From NCBI GenBank assembly GCA_900553125.1, contig USCB01000005.1, positions 1-64,000 of the forward strand: 64,000 nucleotides of DNA, written 5' to 3'. The DNA comes from an uncultured Clostridium sp. GTDB taxonomy: Bacteria > Bacillota > Clostridia > TANB77 > CAG-508. The notes beneath the pieces are model-generated. The model was not told where the DNA came from. It worked only from the letters and a program-made list of their open reading frames with translations, and ran no database searches. Positions 25,052-34,711 of this stretch are shown here, one piece after another. Made by a program: the position numbers and the translations under genes. Within the stretch, counting starts at the first letter, position 1; every line of letters starts with the position of its first letter.

Positions 25052-26877
25052 TACCTACCACCACCTTTACCAAAATACTCAAACTCAATAGGAAATATAT
25101 CAAACCTAACAAATATTCTGTTTGAGCCTATGATAAATAAAGCCAAACCTCTTTTCTTTTTATATAAAAACTCTGATTGTCCCTCACTTAACTTAAATAG
25201 CTCCGTTGTTTCTTCTAAATTCACTCCATCAGTTCCCATCAATATTTTATATGTAGCCATATCAAGTATAGCTTGTCCATACATTTTTATTGAATCATCA
25301 AGAAAATCTACAATAGAATGTGAAATTATAACTAAACTTCCTTCATATTTTCTACATCTTTTTGCTACATTTCTTAAAAATATTGTTGTTTCAGGAACTC
25401 TAGAATCAATTAACAAATAAGCTTCATCACAAACTAGCATCGTTTTTTCTTCTTTATCTCTACTCATTATTTCCCAACAATAAGTTAGAATATTAAAGTA
25501 TTGAGCTCTTTTTACTTTGTCATCTGCATTTTGTAAATTAAATGTATCAAAGCATACGATTTTTGCATTATCATCTATTGAAGTATAACCATTAAATAAG
25601 CCTTTTTCAGCACCAATGCTAATACCTCTTAATAGACTTCTTAATGTTTCATATATTTTTTGTTTCTCCTCATCAATTTCATTACTTGCTTTATCTCCTA
25701 AAAGATTATATAAATCTGTCATAATAGGAAATTTATTATTTGGTATTTCTGAAATATCCGTATCCCAGTAAATATTAAACTTGTTATATAGTTCTTCTAA
25801 TGCTTCTTCCAATCGAGCTATATGTATTGAATCTAGTTCAGGATATAATAATTTAAAAAATGTTCTTAATGTTTGAAAATGTAAAGCCATTGCTCCCATT
25901 CCTTTACTTTTATATTCAACTTCATCTGTTTCTTCATCATCTAAAGGAACTTTTTTTATTTGTAGTGGATTTATTATTCCCCTTTTACCACTTCCTACAT
26001 CTATCCATTTTTCTCCTAATTTTTCTACCATTTCTTTTTCTTCTCTTTCAGGATCTATCAAAATTACTTTAGTATTAGTCATATATTCATTTAATATTAA
26101 GTGCTTAGCAACTGTAGATTTTCCGACTCCTGCTGTACCCATAATTACAAAATTTGAGTTTGTTCTATCTCCTCCTCTTTTCCAAGGATCAAGTATTACA
26201 ATTCCTCCCTTTGTATCTCTAGCAAAATAATATTTATTTCCATCATTAAATCCTGAACTTGAAAAAGGTAATCCACCAATCCATGTGCTTTCTAGCATAT
26301 TTCTATCTGCAATACTTTTTACAACTGGATCTGTAATAGAAAAAGGCGACATTAACTTCAATGAGTTTTTACTCAAATTCGTTAATAATCGCCCTTTCAT
26401 TTGCATTGATGTAAGCCTTGTCAAAACTGCCTTAGACCTCTGTTTCAGTTCTTCTTCATCTTCTGCAATTACCATTATTGCTATTGTTACATATACTACA
26501 GTTTCTCCATTTAAATCTACTTTTTCAATTAAATCTCTTGCATCTTGTATTTCCCTTTCTGTTCTTTGTCTTAATATTTCATCTGTTATTCCTTCATATT
26601 GTGATTCATTTTGTTTTATTCCTCTACTTATATTTTGCATTAAAGTATCTTTTTCCGTTGGAGAAATATTTAAGCAACATACTGTATTCGGTATATTCGC
26701 AATGTTTTCAAGCCATCCTACTCTTACTTTTTGAGGATATTTTGTTATTACATATACTCTTCCTAAATAATCTCCTACTCTTATATAATTTTTCTTATAT
26801 TCTATTCCACCTATCGGACTTAAAATATTAAGTAATGTTTTATTTTCCATTATTCCATCAATTTCTTTTTTCTTCAA
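25051..26877 (-). CDS. virB4: VirB4-type T4SS ATPase
   Basis: 608 aa from TTG 26877, which has GGAGG eight bases upstream; the longer frame runs back into a terminator. Residues about 235-590 form the ATPase: Walker A GTAGVGKSTVAKH, Walker B TMLVCDEAYLLID and a following RCRKYEGSLVIISHS segment. It powers pilin handling and channel function of the mating apparatus at the inner face of the membrane. The N-terminal CagE-like part is short; a separate upstream protein (27393-27986) may supply the missing N-terminal region. Confidence 0.93.
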   Translation of the reverse strand: MKKKEIDGIMENKTLLNILSPIGGIEYKKNYIRVGDYLGRVYVITKYPQKVRVGWLENIANIPNTVCCLNISPTEKDTLMQNISRGIKQNESQYEGITDEILRQRTEREIQDARDLIEKVDLNGETVVYVTIAIMVIAEDEEELKQRSKAVLTRLTSMQMKGRLLTNLSKNSLKLMSPFSITDPVVKSIADRNMLESTWIGGLPFSSSGFNDGNKYYFARDTKGGIVILDPWKRGGDRTNSNFVIMGTAGVGKSTVAKHLILNEYMTNTKVILIDPEREEKEMVEKLGEKWIDVGSGKRGIINPLQIKKVPLDDEETDEVEYKSKGMGAMALHFQTLRTFFKLLYPELDSIHIARLEEALEELYNKFNIYWDTDISEIPNNKFPIMTDLYNLLGDKASNEIDEEKQKIYETLRSLLRGISIGAEKGLFNGYTSIDDNAKIVCFDTFNLQNADDKVKRAQYFNILTYCWEIMSRDKEEKTMLVCDEAYLLIDSRVPETTIFLRNVAKRCRKYEGSLVIISHSIVDFLDDSIKMYGQAILDMATYKILMGTDGVNLEETTELFKLSEGQSEFLYKKKRGLALFIIGSNRIFVRFDIFPIEFEYFGKGGGR

Positions 26878-26903
26878 ATAAATTATTCCTCCTTTTTTGC
26901 AAC

Positions 26904-26936
26904 AAAAAAAGACTATCATTTCTCTGATAATCTTTT
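26904..26936 (-). terminator. Terminator just upstream of virB4
   Basis: AAGATTATCA/TGATAGTCTT stem, six-base loop, then seven T on the minus strand, immediately before the virB4 ribosome binding site. Confidence 0.75.
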
Positions 26937-26979
26937 AATATGATTTAATAATTAAATTAATTTTTTATTAAAACATCTT

Positions 26980-27330
26980 TTAATCTTTTTCCCATCTATT
27001 TGCATCAGTCCATCTAAAATTAGGATCTAAATTTGGAGGATGTTTTTCAAACCACTCTTTTGCACCTCTTTCTCCTAACTCACGACTTATTCGTTCCATC
27101 TCAGGTGGTTTATCTCCTGTTTTACAAAATATTTCCAATCGCAATTTTTCATAGGCTTCCTTTAATTCTTCTGTAGGTGCCATTTTTACCCAATCTTCAA
27201 ATGAAACTTTACCTTTCTTGTAAATAACATATGCTATACCTGAACCTACTGTTAAAAGAACAGTTCCACCTATCAGAACATATTTTTTATTTTTATTAAA
27301 CCATTTTTTCATTTTTTCAAAAAAAATCAT
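26980..27330 (-). CDS. Hypothetical single-pass membrane protein
   Basis: 116 aa. Basic N-terminus, one transmembrane helix (YVLIGGTVLLTVGSGIAYVI), then a soluble helical domain of 75 residues ending in NLDPNFRWTDANRW. Lies inside the T4SS cluster between two VirB4-related genes, so it is likely an accessory channel protein. No family recognised. Confidence 0.55.
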   Translation of the reverse strand: MIFFEKMKKWFNKNKKYVLIGGTVLLTVGSGIAYVIYKKGKVSFEDWVKMAPTEELKEAYEKLRLEIFCKTGDKPPEMERISRELGERGAKEWFEKHPPNLDPNFRWTDANRWEKD

Positions 27331-27392
27331 ACTAAACCTACTTTCAAACTATTTCTATGGTAAATTATATCACTTTATCTTTTATTCTTCAA

Positions 27393-27986
27393 TCATTTCA
27401 GCATTACAACTCTATCTTCAATATCAGATTCTTCTCTATGTGCATAATTCATATTTAAAAAACTATTGCATAACTGTATTAGTGAAGCTTCATCTAACAT
27501 CTCTGTTTTAATATCGCATCTTTCAAACTTATTACTTAATTCCATGCACCTTTTTAATAAGTCTTTCTCGCAATTATCAGTCCTTTTAGAATTAATCATT
27601 ATAAAACTCTGCCTTTCAACTATTTCTCCATTTAAAGACATTCTTTGAACTTCTTTTAAGTGTGTTTTTAGTAATCTCTTTTGAATTGCATTATCAGTTG
27701 TACCTATTATTTCTGACAAATATTCTTGCAATGGAGAAATATCAACTGCTCTTGCAATATTAAAGTATTTAATATCTTCTTGTTCTGATGATAGCTCAGC
27801 AGATAAATCATTTATTAAATTTTCTTTTTCTCTATCTGTTAAAAGTTGTGTATTTATTGAATATATTTTTATTCCTGAAATTACATTTCCATCTCGTGTA
27901 TAAATATAATTATTTCTAATATCCAATATGCCAACTTCTTCATTACAAGTTTTTTCTTTATCTTTTTTCTTAAATAAATTAAACAA
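27393..27986 (-). CDS. VirB4 N-terminal-like T4SS protein
   Basis: 197 aa from TTG 27986 (GGAGGG seven bases upstream). After FNLFKKKDK it reads like the N-terminal part of VirB4/TraE proteins: IRNNYIYTRDGNVISGIKIY, later a NLINDLSAELSSEQEDIKYF segment. It has no Walker motifs. In related elements this part is fused to the ATPase or encoded between PrgI and VirB4. Assignment is by position and general resemblance. Confidence 0.5.
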   Translation of the reverse strand: MFNLFKKKDKEKTCNEEVGILDIRNNYIYTRDGNVISGIKIYSINTQLLTDREKENLINDLSAELSSEQEDIKYFNIARAVDISPLQEYLSEIIGTTDNAIQKRLLKTHLKEVQRMSLNGEIVERQSFIMINSKRTDNCEKDLLKRCMELSNKFERCDIKTEMLDEASLIQLCNSFLNMNYAHREESDIEDRVVMLK

Positions 27987-28317
27987 TATCATCCCTCCAT
28001 TTATTGTAATATTTATATCTATACTGCTTTTGAATTTTACTAAAATCAATCATGTATTTTATCTGACTTACAACACATAAGTTATTATCATCTTTTGTAG
28101 TTGCAATAATTGTTCCTGCTACTCCTATAAATTCAATTACAACTGGTAATAAAAAATTATCTTTTAATTTATAGACTATAAAACTAATTGGTAATAAAGC
28201 AACTAAAACTATTACTGTTGATATAAGTTCTTTTATCCCATAACCTTTAAAAAATTCTAATCTGGTCTTTACATTAGTTGGTATATATAGCTTATATTCA
28301 TTATCATGTTCGTTCAT
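27979..28317 (-). CDS. PrgI-family T4SS membrane protein
   Basis: 112 aa. PrgI pattern: a short soluble N-terminus (YIPTNVKTRLEFFKGYGIKE), two close transmembrane segments (about residues 32-50 and 56-72), and a basic C-terminus. Proteins of this family sit next to VirB4 in nearly all Gram-positive T4SS of this class. AAGGAGG upstream of the ATG. Confidence 0.85.
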   Translation of the reverse strand: MNEHDNEYKLYIPTNVKTRLEFFKGYGIKELISTVIVLVALLPISFIVYKLKDNFLLPVVIEFIGVAGTIIATTKDDNNLCVVSQIKYMIDFSKIQKQYRYKYYNKWRDDIV

Positions 28318-28349
28318 TTAAAGCCTCCTTATTTCAATGTTTGTGGAGT

Positions 28350-28625
28350 TTACCAACCTCCACCACCACCTCCTCCTGAGCCACCTCCTGAGAAATGACC
28401 AGGTAAAGTTGTATATCCATAATAATTTTGAACTAATGCTAAAATTACAAAAATCAATTCTGCAATAATCCCAAAAACTATTGTATTTTTTATTTTCTTT
28501 TTATATGTCCCTTGAGCATCTTCATCGTATACCATCTTTGTTAAACAAAATATCACTCGAAATGTAACTCCAAGTGGTATTATCACAACTCTCAATAAAC
28601 TTATTATTTCATCTAGTATTTCCAT
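28350..28625 (-). CDS. Small T4SS membrane protein with Gly-rich tail
   Basis: 91 aa with two transmembrane helices (residues about 6-28 and 48-66) and a C-terminal run of Gly and Ser ending in Trp. It lies between the TrbL/VirB6-like and PrgI genes. Probably a small channel or pilin-like component; the Gly-rich tail is unusual. Not assigned to a family. Confidence 0.6.
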   Translation of the reverse strand: MEILDEIISLLRVVIIPLGVTFRVIFCLTKMVYDEDAQGTYKKKIKNTIVFGIIAELIFVILALVQNYYGYTTLPGHFSGGGSGGGGGGGW

Positions 28626-28627
28626 AC

Positions 28628-29485
28628 TTATCCTTTCTTTAATTGACTAAACTTTCTTTTTATTTGACTAGACAATTCCATTGTCTTACTTGTAGTAACT
28701 ATTACATTACTAATACCTCCTGTTCCTCCACCAAGCATAAATTCTTGTATGAATTTAGGAGTTTTTATTGCCATTATAATTGCTGCAATACCAAATAACA
28801 TTTTTACATTTAGAATTAATATTATTGCTATCTTGCATAATATAATTTGCACTAAAACTGTTAGCACACTTTTAAATAATTTCTCTGAATAAGATTTAAA
28901 AACTCCTCCATCAGGATTTACTAATCCGACACAAGCTAAAGGAAATCCTAATTTTAATACAAACATCTCTAAACTTCGCATAAGAAATTGTATGTATAAA
29001 ACAAATAACAATATCATTGCTATTAGAGCTACTATTGCTGTAAATAGTCCTGTTGTTGCTATGTTTGCAATAGCTGTTGTTAAAGATACATTATCAGTAA
29101 AATTCATAGCAGTCAGTATTGAGTTTCCAAATGAAGTAGCAACTTGAATAACCCAATCATACAAAACAGAAAAACTGACTGCTACTACTATTGCTCTTAT
29201 AAAATAAACAATGTATGTAAGTGGTGGTGTATCTGATTCTCCATCAGTCCACATTACATACATATCAAAACCTTTTTTTAGAAATTTTAAAACTATCAAA
29301 GAAATTGATAAGCTTAAAATTAGTGCTTTTAAACTAGAAAAACTTATTACACTACTTCCAAAGTTTGTAGTTAAGTAATTTTCTAAATTAAAGCACATAT
29401 CAATTAAGCCATTAAAAGCTGAATTTATAACATTATCTGCTCCACCAATTATACTGGTTATTAGTCCAGTTAAAATTGATTCCAA
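28628..29485 (-). CDS. Polytopic T4SS channel protein (VirB6/TrbL-like)
   Basis: 285 aa with five or six transmembrane segments (first block about residues 45-65, others at 90-112, 140-175, 205-245). Length, topology and position between the pilin-like gene and PrgI match the TrbL/VirB6-like component that forms the inner-membrane part of the conjugation channel. TTG start at 29485 after AGGAGGT. Sequence-level family membership is not certain. Confidence 0.75.
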   Translation of the reverse strand: MESILTGLITSIIGGADNVINSAFNGLIDMCFNLENYLTTNFGSSVISFSSLKALILSLSISLIVLKFLKKGFDMYVMWTDGESDTPPLTYIVYFIRAIVVAVSFSVLYDWVIQVATSFGNSILTAMNFTDNVSLTTAIANIATTGLFTAIVALIAMILLFVLYIQFLMRSLEMFVLKLGFPLACVGLVNPDGGVFKSYSEKLFKSVLTVLVQIILCKIAIILILNVKMLFGIAAIIMAIKTPKFIQEFMLGGGTGGISNVIVTTSKTMELSSQIKRKFSQLKKG

Positions 29486-29500
29486 AAAATGTACCTCCTA

Positions 29501-29851
29501 TTATCTATAATATCCTATAATTAAGTTGATTAATCCACTTGCAACAACTACACCTACACAACAAATTATTGCTATTTTGATTCTATTGTCCCATCTCTTT
29601 CCATCCATATCATCACTAGATGATTTTCTTAATAAATAATATCCTACTAATAAAATTGTTAATGTTGGAGCTAAAATTAGTAACCAATTAGTTAAATCTG
29701 TTATTAGATTTTGTGTACCTGTTGCAATTTTGCTGTCTTGCACTCCTGCAAAACAAGTACTTGTGCAACATAAAAGACTTGTTATAACAAGTCCTGCTTT
29801 TCCTATTTTTCTTGTATATTTTTTTATTCTTTCTTTTATCTTTTCTATCAT
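29501..29851 (-). CDS. Pilin-like conjugal transfer protein (TrbC/VirB2, Mbov_0395 type)
   Basis: 116 aa. Signal-like N-terminus ending TSTCFAG, then two transmembrane helices (residues about 55-72 and 92-112) separated by a short polar loop with SSSDDMDGKRW. This is the VirB2/TrbC pilin layout. First T4SS structural gene after virD4, as in other Gram-positive ICEs. Confidence 0.75.
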   Translation of the reverse strand: MIEKIKERIKKYTRKIGKAGLVITSLLCCTSTCFAGVQDSKIATGTQNLITDLTNWLLILAPTLTILLVGYYLLRKSSSDDMDGKRWDNRIKIAIICCVGVVVASGLINLIIGYYR

Positions 29852-29863
29852 ACATAAATTCTC

Positions 29864-31669
29864 CTATCTATATAAATTCCATATTCCCCATAGTTTTATA
29901 TCTTCAATTTCTTTTTGTTCTCTTGCTTGTTCTCTATTTAGTCTTAATTGCCTATTTTCTTCTTGATTTCCCATTCCAAACAATTTATTAAATCTCCATT
30001 TAGAAATATCAGGTAATTTTGTTATTATAGGGTATAATCCTGTTTGAATAACTAAAACATAAGGTCTTTCTATTCTTAAAATTTCATCTTCTGTAAGTAA
30101 TGCTCTGCTTATTAAGTTCATTGATTCTGCGTTACTACCATTTTGATTCTTTGTATAGCTACTAGATCTGCTATAAGTAGAAGTAGTATAAGTTCCAAGT
30201 TTTTTTGAAATTATACTTGCTGTTTCATTACTTGCTGTTTTTAAATATATCCAAGTTTGACAGTTATCCCTAATATTTTCTGCAACTTCTTTTCCATACT
30301 TATTATCAAGTTGTGAAAAAGATTGAAGAAACAAATTAAATCTTATCTTTCTTCCTCCTGCTACAGTAAGCATATTGCTAAAAGCTGGTATCGTTGTAAA
30401 ATTTCCAAACTCATCTAATATGTAATTTACTCTTGTTTTTAACTCTCCTCCTCGCTCATCTGCACTTTCTACAAGCGATACATAATTTTGGTAAACAAAT
30501 AAACTAGCTAAAGAATAATAAGTTGTTTTCTCATCAGGAAGAATAATATAAGTAACTGTTTTTTCTTCTCCTGCTTGTTTTAAACTAAAATCACTTTTGC
30601 AAGTCATTCCATATATGCTTTTACTTGTAAATAATCTTAATGTTGTTAAAGCAGATGTAAAAAATGAACCTCTTGTTTTTTCAGGTGCAATCCTTGCAAT
30701 ATTAAATATTGTACTCGAAGGATGATCAGGTGGTAAATTTTCAATATATTTATTTATAGGCATTGTCTGTCCTACTGTTCTACACATTTCTGAAATAAAA
30801 GAATATACATTTGTTAAATTTTGATATTCAGGATGCTCTTTATTGTCAAAAACAACACTCATTATTGCTCCTGCAATAACTGACATTTCTCCATCTCTCC
30901 ATATTTTTTCCATTTTTGTATCTTCATTTCCTACTAAGCTTTGAGTAATGTCCCAAGTGTACTCTTCAGCTTTTCTAAAATCTCCGTTATTTACTGCATC
31001 TATAACAGGTTGTAAAAAATTATATCTTGTACTTTTTGTTGGATTCTTAAAATCTAAGGTTATTATTTTATAACCTTGTTTTTTCAAAAATTCTGAAGTG
31101 TAATGATAAATTTCAGCTTTAGGATCTGAAATAATCATACTCTCTCTTGCTAATCCTAAGTTTCCAACTGTCTGTAATACTATACTTCTTGTTTTACCAC
31201 TTCTTGTAGCACCTACAACTAAACTATGAATATTATCATCTATGTAATAAATCTTCTCTTGTTTTTTATTTTTTTCATATCCTACAATAATTCCTCCTGA
31301 ATCAAATTCTTCAGTATTTTCATTTGATAGTGAATTACACTCAAAAAATTTTTTAAATTCTTTTTTACTTAGCCATCTAGCTGTTCCGTGTTGTCCTTGC
31401 CCCATAATTTCTGGAGTCTTTAATTTATCCGTTATATTTAATACTCCACTCTCAAAAACATTTTTACTTCCAAATCCAAAAAGAATTATAATTGTTGTTT
31501 CAATTAGCATATAAATAAGAAAAAATAGCAGTAAAATCTGTTTATCTACTACTATTTGTGAAATTGCTATATTAGAAAGTTTTGAATGAATTATTGTACT
31601 AAAAACAATGCTAACAGGAATATTTAATATAGATAAAAAAGCTATTATTCCAATTTTTCTTTTTCTCAT
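29864..31669 (-). CDS. virD4: VirD4/TraG type IV coupling protein
   Basis: 601 aa. Two N-terminal transmembrane helices (residues about 8-28 and 43-64), then the hexameric ATPase: Walker A VGATRSGKTRSIV and Walker B VNYILDEFGNF, with a C-terminal all-alpha segment. It recruits the relaxosome and pumps DNA into the T4SS channel. Its ATG overlaps the stop of the preceding gene (ATGA), so they are coupled. The closest relatives should be TcpA/VirD4 proteins of Tn1549-like elements. Confidence 0.95.
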   Translation of the reverse strand: MRKRKIGIIAFLSILNIPVSIVFSTIIHSKLSNIAISQIVVDKQILLLFFLIYMLIETTIIILFGFGSKNVFESGVLNITDKLKTPEIMGQGQHGTARWLSKKEFKKFFECNSLSNENTEEFDSGGIIVGYEKNKKQEKIYYIDDNIHSLVVGATRSGKTRSIVLQTVGNLGLARESMIISDPKAEIYHYTSEFLKKQGYKIITLDFKNPTKSTRYNFLQPVIDAVNNGDFRKAEEYTWDITQSLVGNEDTKMEKIWRDGEMSVIAGAIMSVVFDNKEHPEYQNLTNVYSFISEMCRTVGQTMPINKYIENLPPDHPSSTIFNIARIAPEKTRGSFFTSALTTLRLFTSKSIYGMTCKSDFSLKQAGEEKTVTYIILPDEKTTYYSLASLFVYQNYVSLVESADERGGELKTRVNYILDEFGNFTTIPAFSNMLTVAGGRKIRFNLFLQSFSQLDNKYGKEVAENIRDNCQTWIYLKTASNETASIISKKLGTYTTSTYSRSSSYTKNQNGSNAESMNLISRALLTEDEILRIERPYVLVIQTGLYPIITKLPDISKWRFNKLFGMGNQEENRQLRLNREQAREQKEIEDIKLWGIWNLYR

Positions 31670-32025
31670 TCTAGCTCTTCTCCTTCTTCCATTTGATTTT
31701 CTTGTTCTAATTGAAATATTTTCGTATATTCTTCTATTTGTTCTTTTGTTAAATCTTTAAAATCCTGATTTTTTTCATCATTACCCGTAATAATAAAAGT
31801 TCCTCTTATATTTAGACCATCTATAGTCCTATTTATTGGTAATAATTTTTTATACCCCTCCTCATCAAAAACTATTAAGACATCTTTATATTTAATAACA
31901 TCTATATATTCATTTCCTACAATTTTTCTTAATGTTTCAAGTCTGTTTGGAATTCTTTTTAATTCAGGATTTTTTTCATTTTCTACTATAAGAACATACA
32001 TATTTTGCTTTTCAATTACTACCAC
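31666..32025 (-). CDS. Hypothetical 119-aa protein between relaxase and VirD4
   Basis: Not recognised. A mixed alpha/beta acidic protein ending QMEEGEELE. The start is unclear: AGGAGGT is followed by in-frame GTG and ATT codons and an ATG eight codons later. Coupled to virD4 by an ATGA overlap, so possibly a relaxosome or coupling accessory. Confidence 0.5.
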   Translation of the reverse strand: MVVIEKQNMYVLIVENEKNPELKRIPNRLETLRKIVGNEYIDVIKYKDVLIVFDEEGYKKLLPINRTIDGLNIRGTFIITGNDEKNQDFKDLTKEQIEEYTKIFQLEQENQMEEGEELE

Positions 32026-32028
32026 CTC

Positions 32029-32976
32029 CTACATTTCCATATCTTCTAGTTCTTCTAAGCTATAATGCATTTCCATTGCATATTGTTTTTTAGCACTTTT
32101 ATTTAATTCATAATGATGTGTAATATCATTTTCATGTTCTTTTCTTTGAAATTGTTTGATTAATTCAGCCAAAGATAAAGACATACCTCTATATTGAGTA
32201 TGCCTTTCGTATTTTTTTACACCTTTAATTTTTGCTTTATATTTTTCTTTAAAATATGCTTCCATATTTTCTTTTAAATACTTTTCATTATGCAATTTTC
32301 TATCTCTGCATTTATAACCTTCTGAAGTTGTATATGTAATATTTTTTCTTTCTTTAGTCCATGTAACTTTATATCCCATCTCGTTCATCACTTTAAAAAA
32401 TTCAAATTTATTATTTGATTTTTCCATAGCAATATCAATACTTTTTTCTAACTTTTCTTTCCAACTAATACCCTTTTTTTTTGCTTTATATTCATTAATT
32501 CTTATATCATCTACACTTGATTTTTCTCTTGTTATAGATAATCCTTGCTCAATGCATAATTTATTAGAATATGCTTTTAAGCTTTCTAAATCTTTATTAG
32601 AAAATTGTATCTTTTTACCTGTTTCAAAATTTACTGTATTCACAACAAAGTGTGAATGTATATGTTTCTTATCTTGATGAGTTACTACAACAACTTGATA
32701 ACCTTTAAAATATTTTTCTGCTATTTTCATTGCTATTTCGTGTGCTGTTTCATAACTCAACTCATCATTTGGACTAAATGCTTGAACAAAATGTAATTTT
32801 TCTCTACCTTTTGTTTTACCATACATATTTTTTATAGCCATCATTTCTTCATAAGCATTTTCTACCATGCAATCTTTTCCCGAAATAAACTTGTTATTAG
32901 TTTTCTCTTCTTTGCAAATATAATTTAAAGTTTTCTTTAATCCGACCTTGTTATTAATGAATTTAATGATTGCCAT
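32029..32976 (-). CDS. Relaxase (MobA/VirD2-like, HUH nuclease)
   Basis: 315 aa. Catalytic Tyr is probably in the N-terminal LNYICKEEK. The metal-binding HUH motif is HIHSHFVVN (about residue 105), preceded by HFVQAFSPNDELSYETAHEI. It nicks oriT and pilots the strand through the T4SS. Small for a relaxase; no helicase or primase domain follows. The last residues, LEELEDMEM, are a short acidic tail shared with four other ICE proteins. It overlaps the mobC end by 40 bp. Confidence 0.92.
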   Translation of the reverse strand: MAIIKFINNKVGLKKTLNYICKEEKTNNKFISGKDCMVENAYEEMMAIKNMYGKTKGREKLHFVQAFSPNDELSYETAHEIAMKIAEKYFKGYQVVVVTHQDKKHIHSHFVVNTVNFETGKKIQFSNKDLESLKAYSNKLCIEQGLSITREKSSVDDIRINEYKAKKKGISWKEKLEKSIDIAMEKSNNKFEFFKVMNEMGYKVTWTKERKNITYTTSEGYKCRDRKLHNEKYLKENMEAYFKEKYKAKIKGVKKYERHTQYRGMSLSLAELIKQFQRKEHENDITHHYELNKSAKKQYAMEMHYSLEELEDMEM

Positions 32977-33245
32977 ATTTTACTTAACTCCTTTTTTACT
33001 CCTCCCAATTCAACACAAGTTATAACTCTTCCATTTGCTAGTTTTGTTAATTGATTTACATTATTTCCTAGCTTTCTTAATTGAATTACTAATTTATCAA
33101 GATCATTGATAACTACAATTTCTTTTTTAGTAGCACTTTTAATTAGATACTCTGAAATTGTTGTATTAGCTTTTACACTATTGTTTATAATCATTGTTTT
33201 TTCTTCAGGAGTTAATCTAATTTCAATTCTTTCAGTTTTTTTCAA
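32937..33245 (-). CDS. mobC: MobC relaxosome accessory protein
   Basis: 102 aa. N-terminal ribbon-helix-helix (IEIRLTPEEKTMI, then SEYLIKSA) and the MobC signature LRKLGNNVNQLTKLAN. Binds oriT and helps the relaxase melt and nick it. TTG start at 33245 after GAGGAG. The sequence just upstream (33246-33354) holds inverted repeats that may be oriT. Confidence 0.9.
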   Translation of the reverse strand: MKKTERIEIRLTPEEKTMIINNSVKANTTISEYLIKSATKKEIVVINDLDKLVIQLRKLGNNVNQLTKLANGRVITCVELGGVKKELSKIWQSLNSLITRSD

Positions 33246-33354
33246 TTACTCTCCTCTCCACCTAAAAATTTTATGAAGGGTTTGGGGACACCTCCCCTTA
33301 AATAAGAAAAGTTATACTTTTCGTTCTATTTGTACTTACAAATAGGAATCTTGC
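33246..33354. other. Candidate origin of transfer (oriT)
   Basis: 109-bp non-coding gap upstream of mobC with two strong hairpins: CTATTTGTA/TACAAATAG (33326-33345) and GAAAAGT/ACTTTTC (33306-33322), plus a GC-richer block GGTTTGGGGACACC. Position next to mobC-relaxase and structure suit an oriT. The nick site cannot be identified by eye. Confidence 0.45.
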
Positions 33355-34242
33355 TTAACTTATCGCTTCGCTACTAAAGTATTCATCTAATAATTTGATT
33401 ACTAAATCAGAAAATTCTTTATCGTTTTTAAATCTATCTTTGTAGATTTTCATTGCTCTTTTTTCTATTTTTCCTGTAAACTTTTCTACTTTAATTTTTT
33501 CGTTTTTGATAATTTTAAGCATAATTTCATAACTAATATTATTTTTCTTTAATCTAATTTTCTGTGCTTGTGCAACAGTTATTTTTATTTGTTCATCTTC
33601 AATAACTTGATTAACAATTTCCTGTTCTTCTATATTTAAGTATGATATTTCTACTCCTGCTTTTATAGGTATTTGCTCTTTATTTACTTTTTCTTGTAAA
33701 GGTTTAATTAGTTCCGTTAGTCTTATATAGTTATAAATTTGTGATTTTCCTTCTTCATTCCACTCGGTGGAATTATCGTTAAATTCGTTTATATTACTGC
33801 TTTTTTGTCTATTTTTTATAATATTATTTCTTTGCTTATAAGCATAGCCTTTTTCAACAGGTAGTATTTTTTCTCTATTGTTTAGATTTGTGTCTAACAT
33901 TATTAATGTTGCTTTTTCATCATCACAATCCACAATCTGAGATGGAATTGTGGAAAATCCTAGTTTTTTTGCACATTCTGTTCTATTATGTCCTGATATA
34001 ATTTCGTATTTGTCATTTTCTATTTTTCTAACTATAATAGGTACTAGAATTCCATTTTCTTTCATGCTTTCTTTCATATCTTCTTTTTTATTTTCATCAT
34101 ACATTGAAAAAGGTTGCCCTTTTCTAAAAGCAACCAACTTACTTATTTCTATATTAGTTATATTTTTATTTTCTTCCCTTTCATTTTTTTCAGATATTTT
34201 ATCAACTACAAATTTTGATCTTATTTCATCAATACTACTCAA
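33355..34242 (-). CDS. ParB-like partition/nuclease-domain protein
   Basis: 295 aa. The N-terminal ParB domain has DMKESMKENGILVPIIVRK followed by YEIISGHNRTECAKKLGF. A helix-turn-helix-containing middle part follows, with a basic C-terminus. No ParA gene is seen nearby. ParB-like proteins occur alone in many Gram-positive ICEs and may stabilise the circular form or bind DNA at oriT. TTG start overlapping the preceding coding region. Confidence 0.85.
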   Translation of the reverse strand: MSSIDEIRSKFVVDKISEKNEREENKNITNIEISKLVAFRKGQPFSMYDENKKEDMKESMKENGILVPIIVRKIENDKYEIISGHNRTECAKKLGFSTIPSQIVDCDDEKATLIMLDTNLNNREKILPVEKGYAYKQRNNIIKNRQKSSNINEFNDNSTEWNEEGKSQIYNYIRLTELIKPLQEKVNKEQIPIKAGVEISYLNIEEQEIVNQVIEDEQIKITVAQAQKIRLKKNNISYEIMLKIIKNEKIKVEKFTGKIEKRAMKIYKDRFKNDKEFSDLVIKLLDEYFSSEAIS

Positions 34243-34244
34243 AT

Positions 34245-34664
34245 TTACATCTCCATTTCTTCTTCATATTCTAATTCTTTATTAAATTTTTCTATTTTAT
34301 TTATTGATTCAAATAAATCTGTATCTCTATCTATTTCTATATATGGTATTTTATCTTTTAAATTGTTATATATAAAAAGAGAGCCATTTTTAGGATCTAG
34401 AACTACTGCATAATATGATACATTTTTATTTTTTAAATCTTGACTAGTTTCTTTCCATACAAACTCATCATCTTCAGTTATTCCTATTTTTGAAAAATAA
34501 ATCATATTGTTTATTTTCTTTAATATTGTTGGATTTCTAAATATATTATCTTCAGGTAATTCAGAATAATTATTTACAATATAATTATATAAATAACTAT
34601 CATCTGAAAAAGCTTTTAACATATCTAGTTTATTACTTTCTATGAATAATCTTATATTTTTCAA
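34245..34664 (-). CDS. Hypothetical protein with EEMEM acidic tail
   Basis: 139 aa, not recognised. A charged alpha/beta protein (FVWKETSQDLKNKNVSYYAV in the middle). Ends EYEEEMEM, resembling the relaxase tail. TTG start after AAAGGAGGG. Preceded by a terminator hairpin. Confidence 0.5.
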   Translation of the reverse strand: MKNIRLFIESNKLDMLKAFSDDSYLYNYIVNNYSELPEDNIFRNPTILKKINNMIYFSKIGITEDDEFVWKETSQDLKNKNVSYYAVVLDPKNGSLFIYNNLKDKIPYIEIDRDTDLFESINKIEKFNKELEYEEEMEM

Positions 34665-34682
34665 TTCATCCCTCCTTTGTAT

Positions 34683-34711
34683 AAAAAAGAGCTAGATTTT
34701 ACTCTAACCCT
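34683..34711 (-). terminator. Terminator between two accessory genes
   Basis: AGGGTTAGA/TCTAGCTCT stem with two wobble pairs and a run of six T on the minus strand. It overlaps the preceding stop codon region. Confidence 0.6.
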
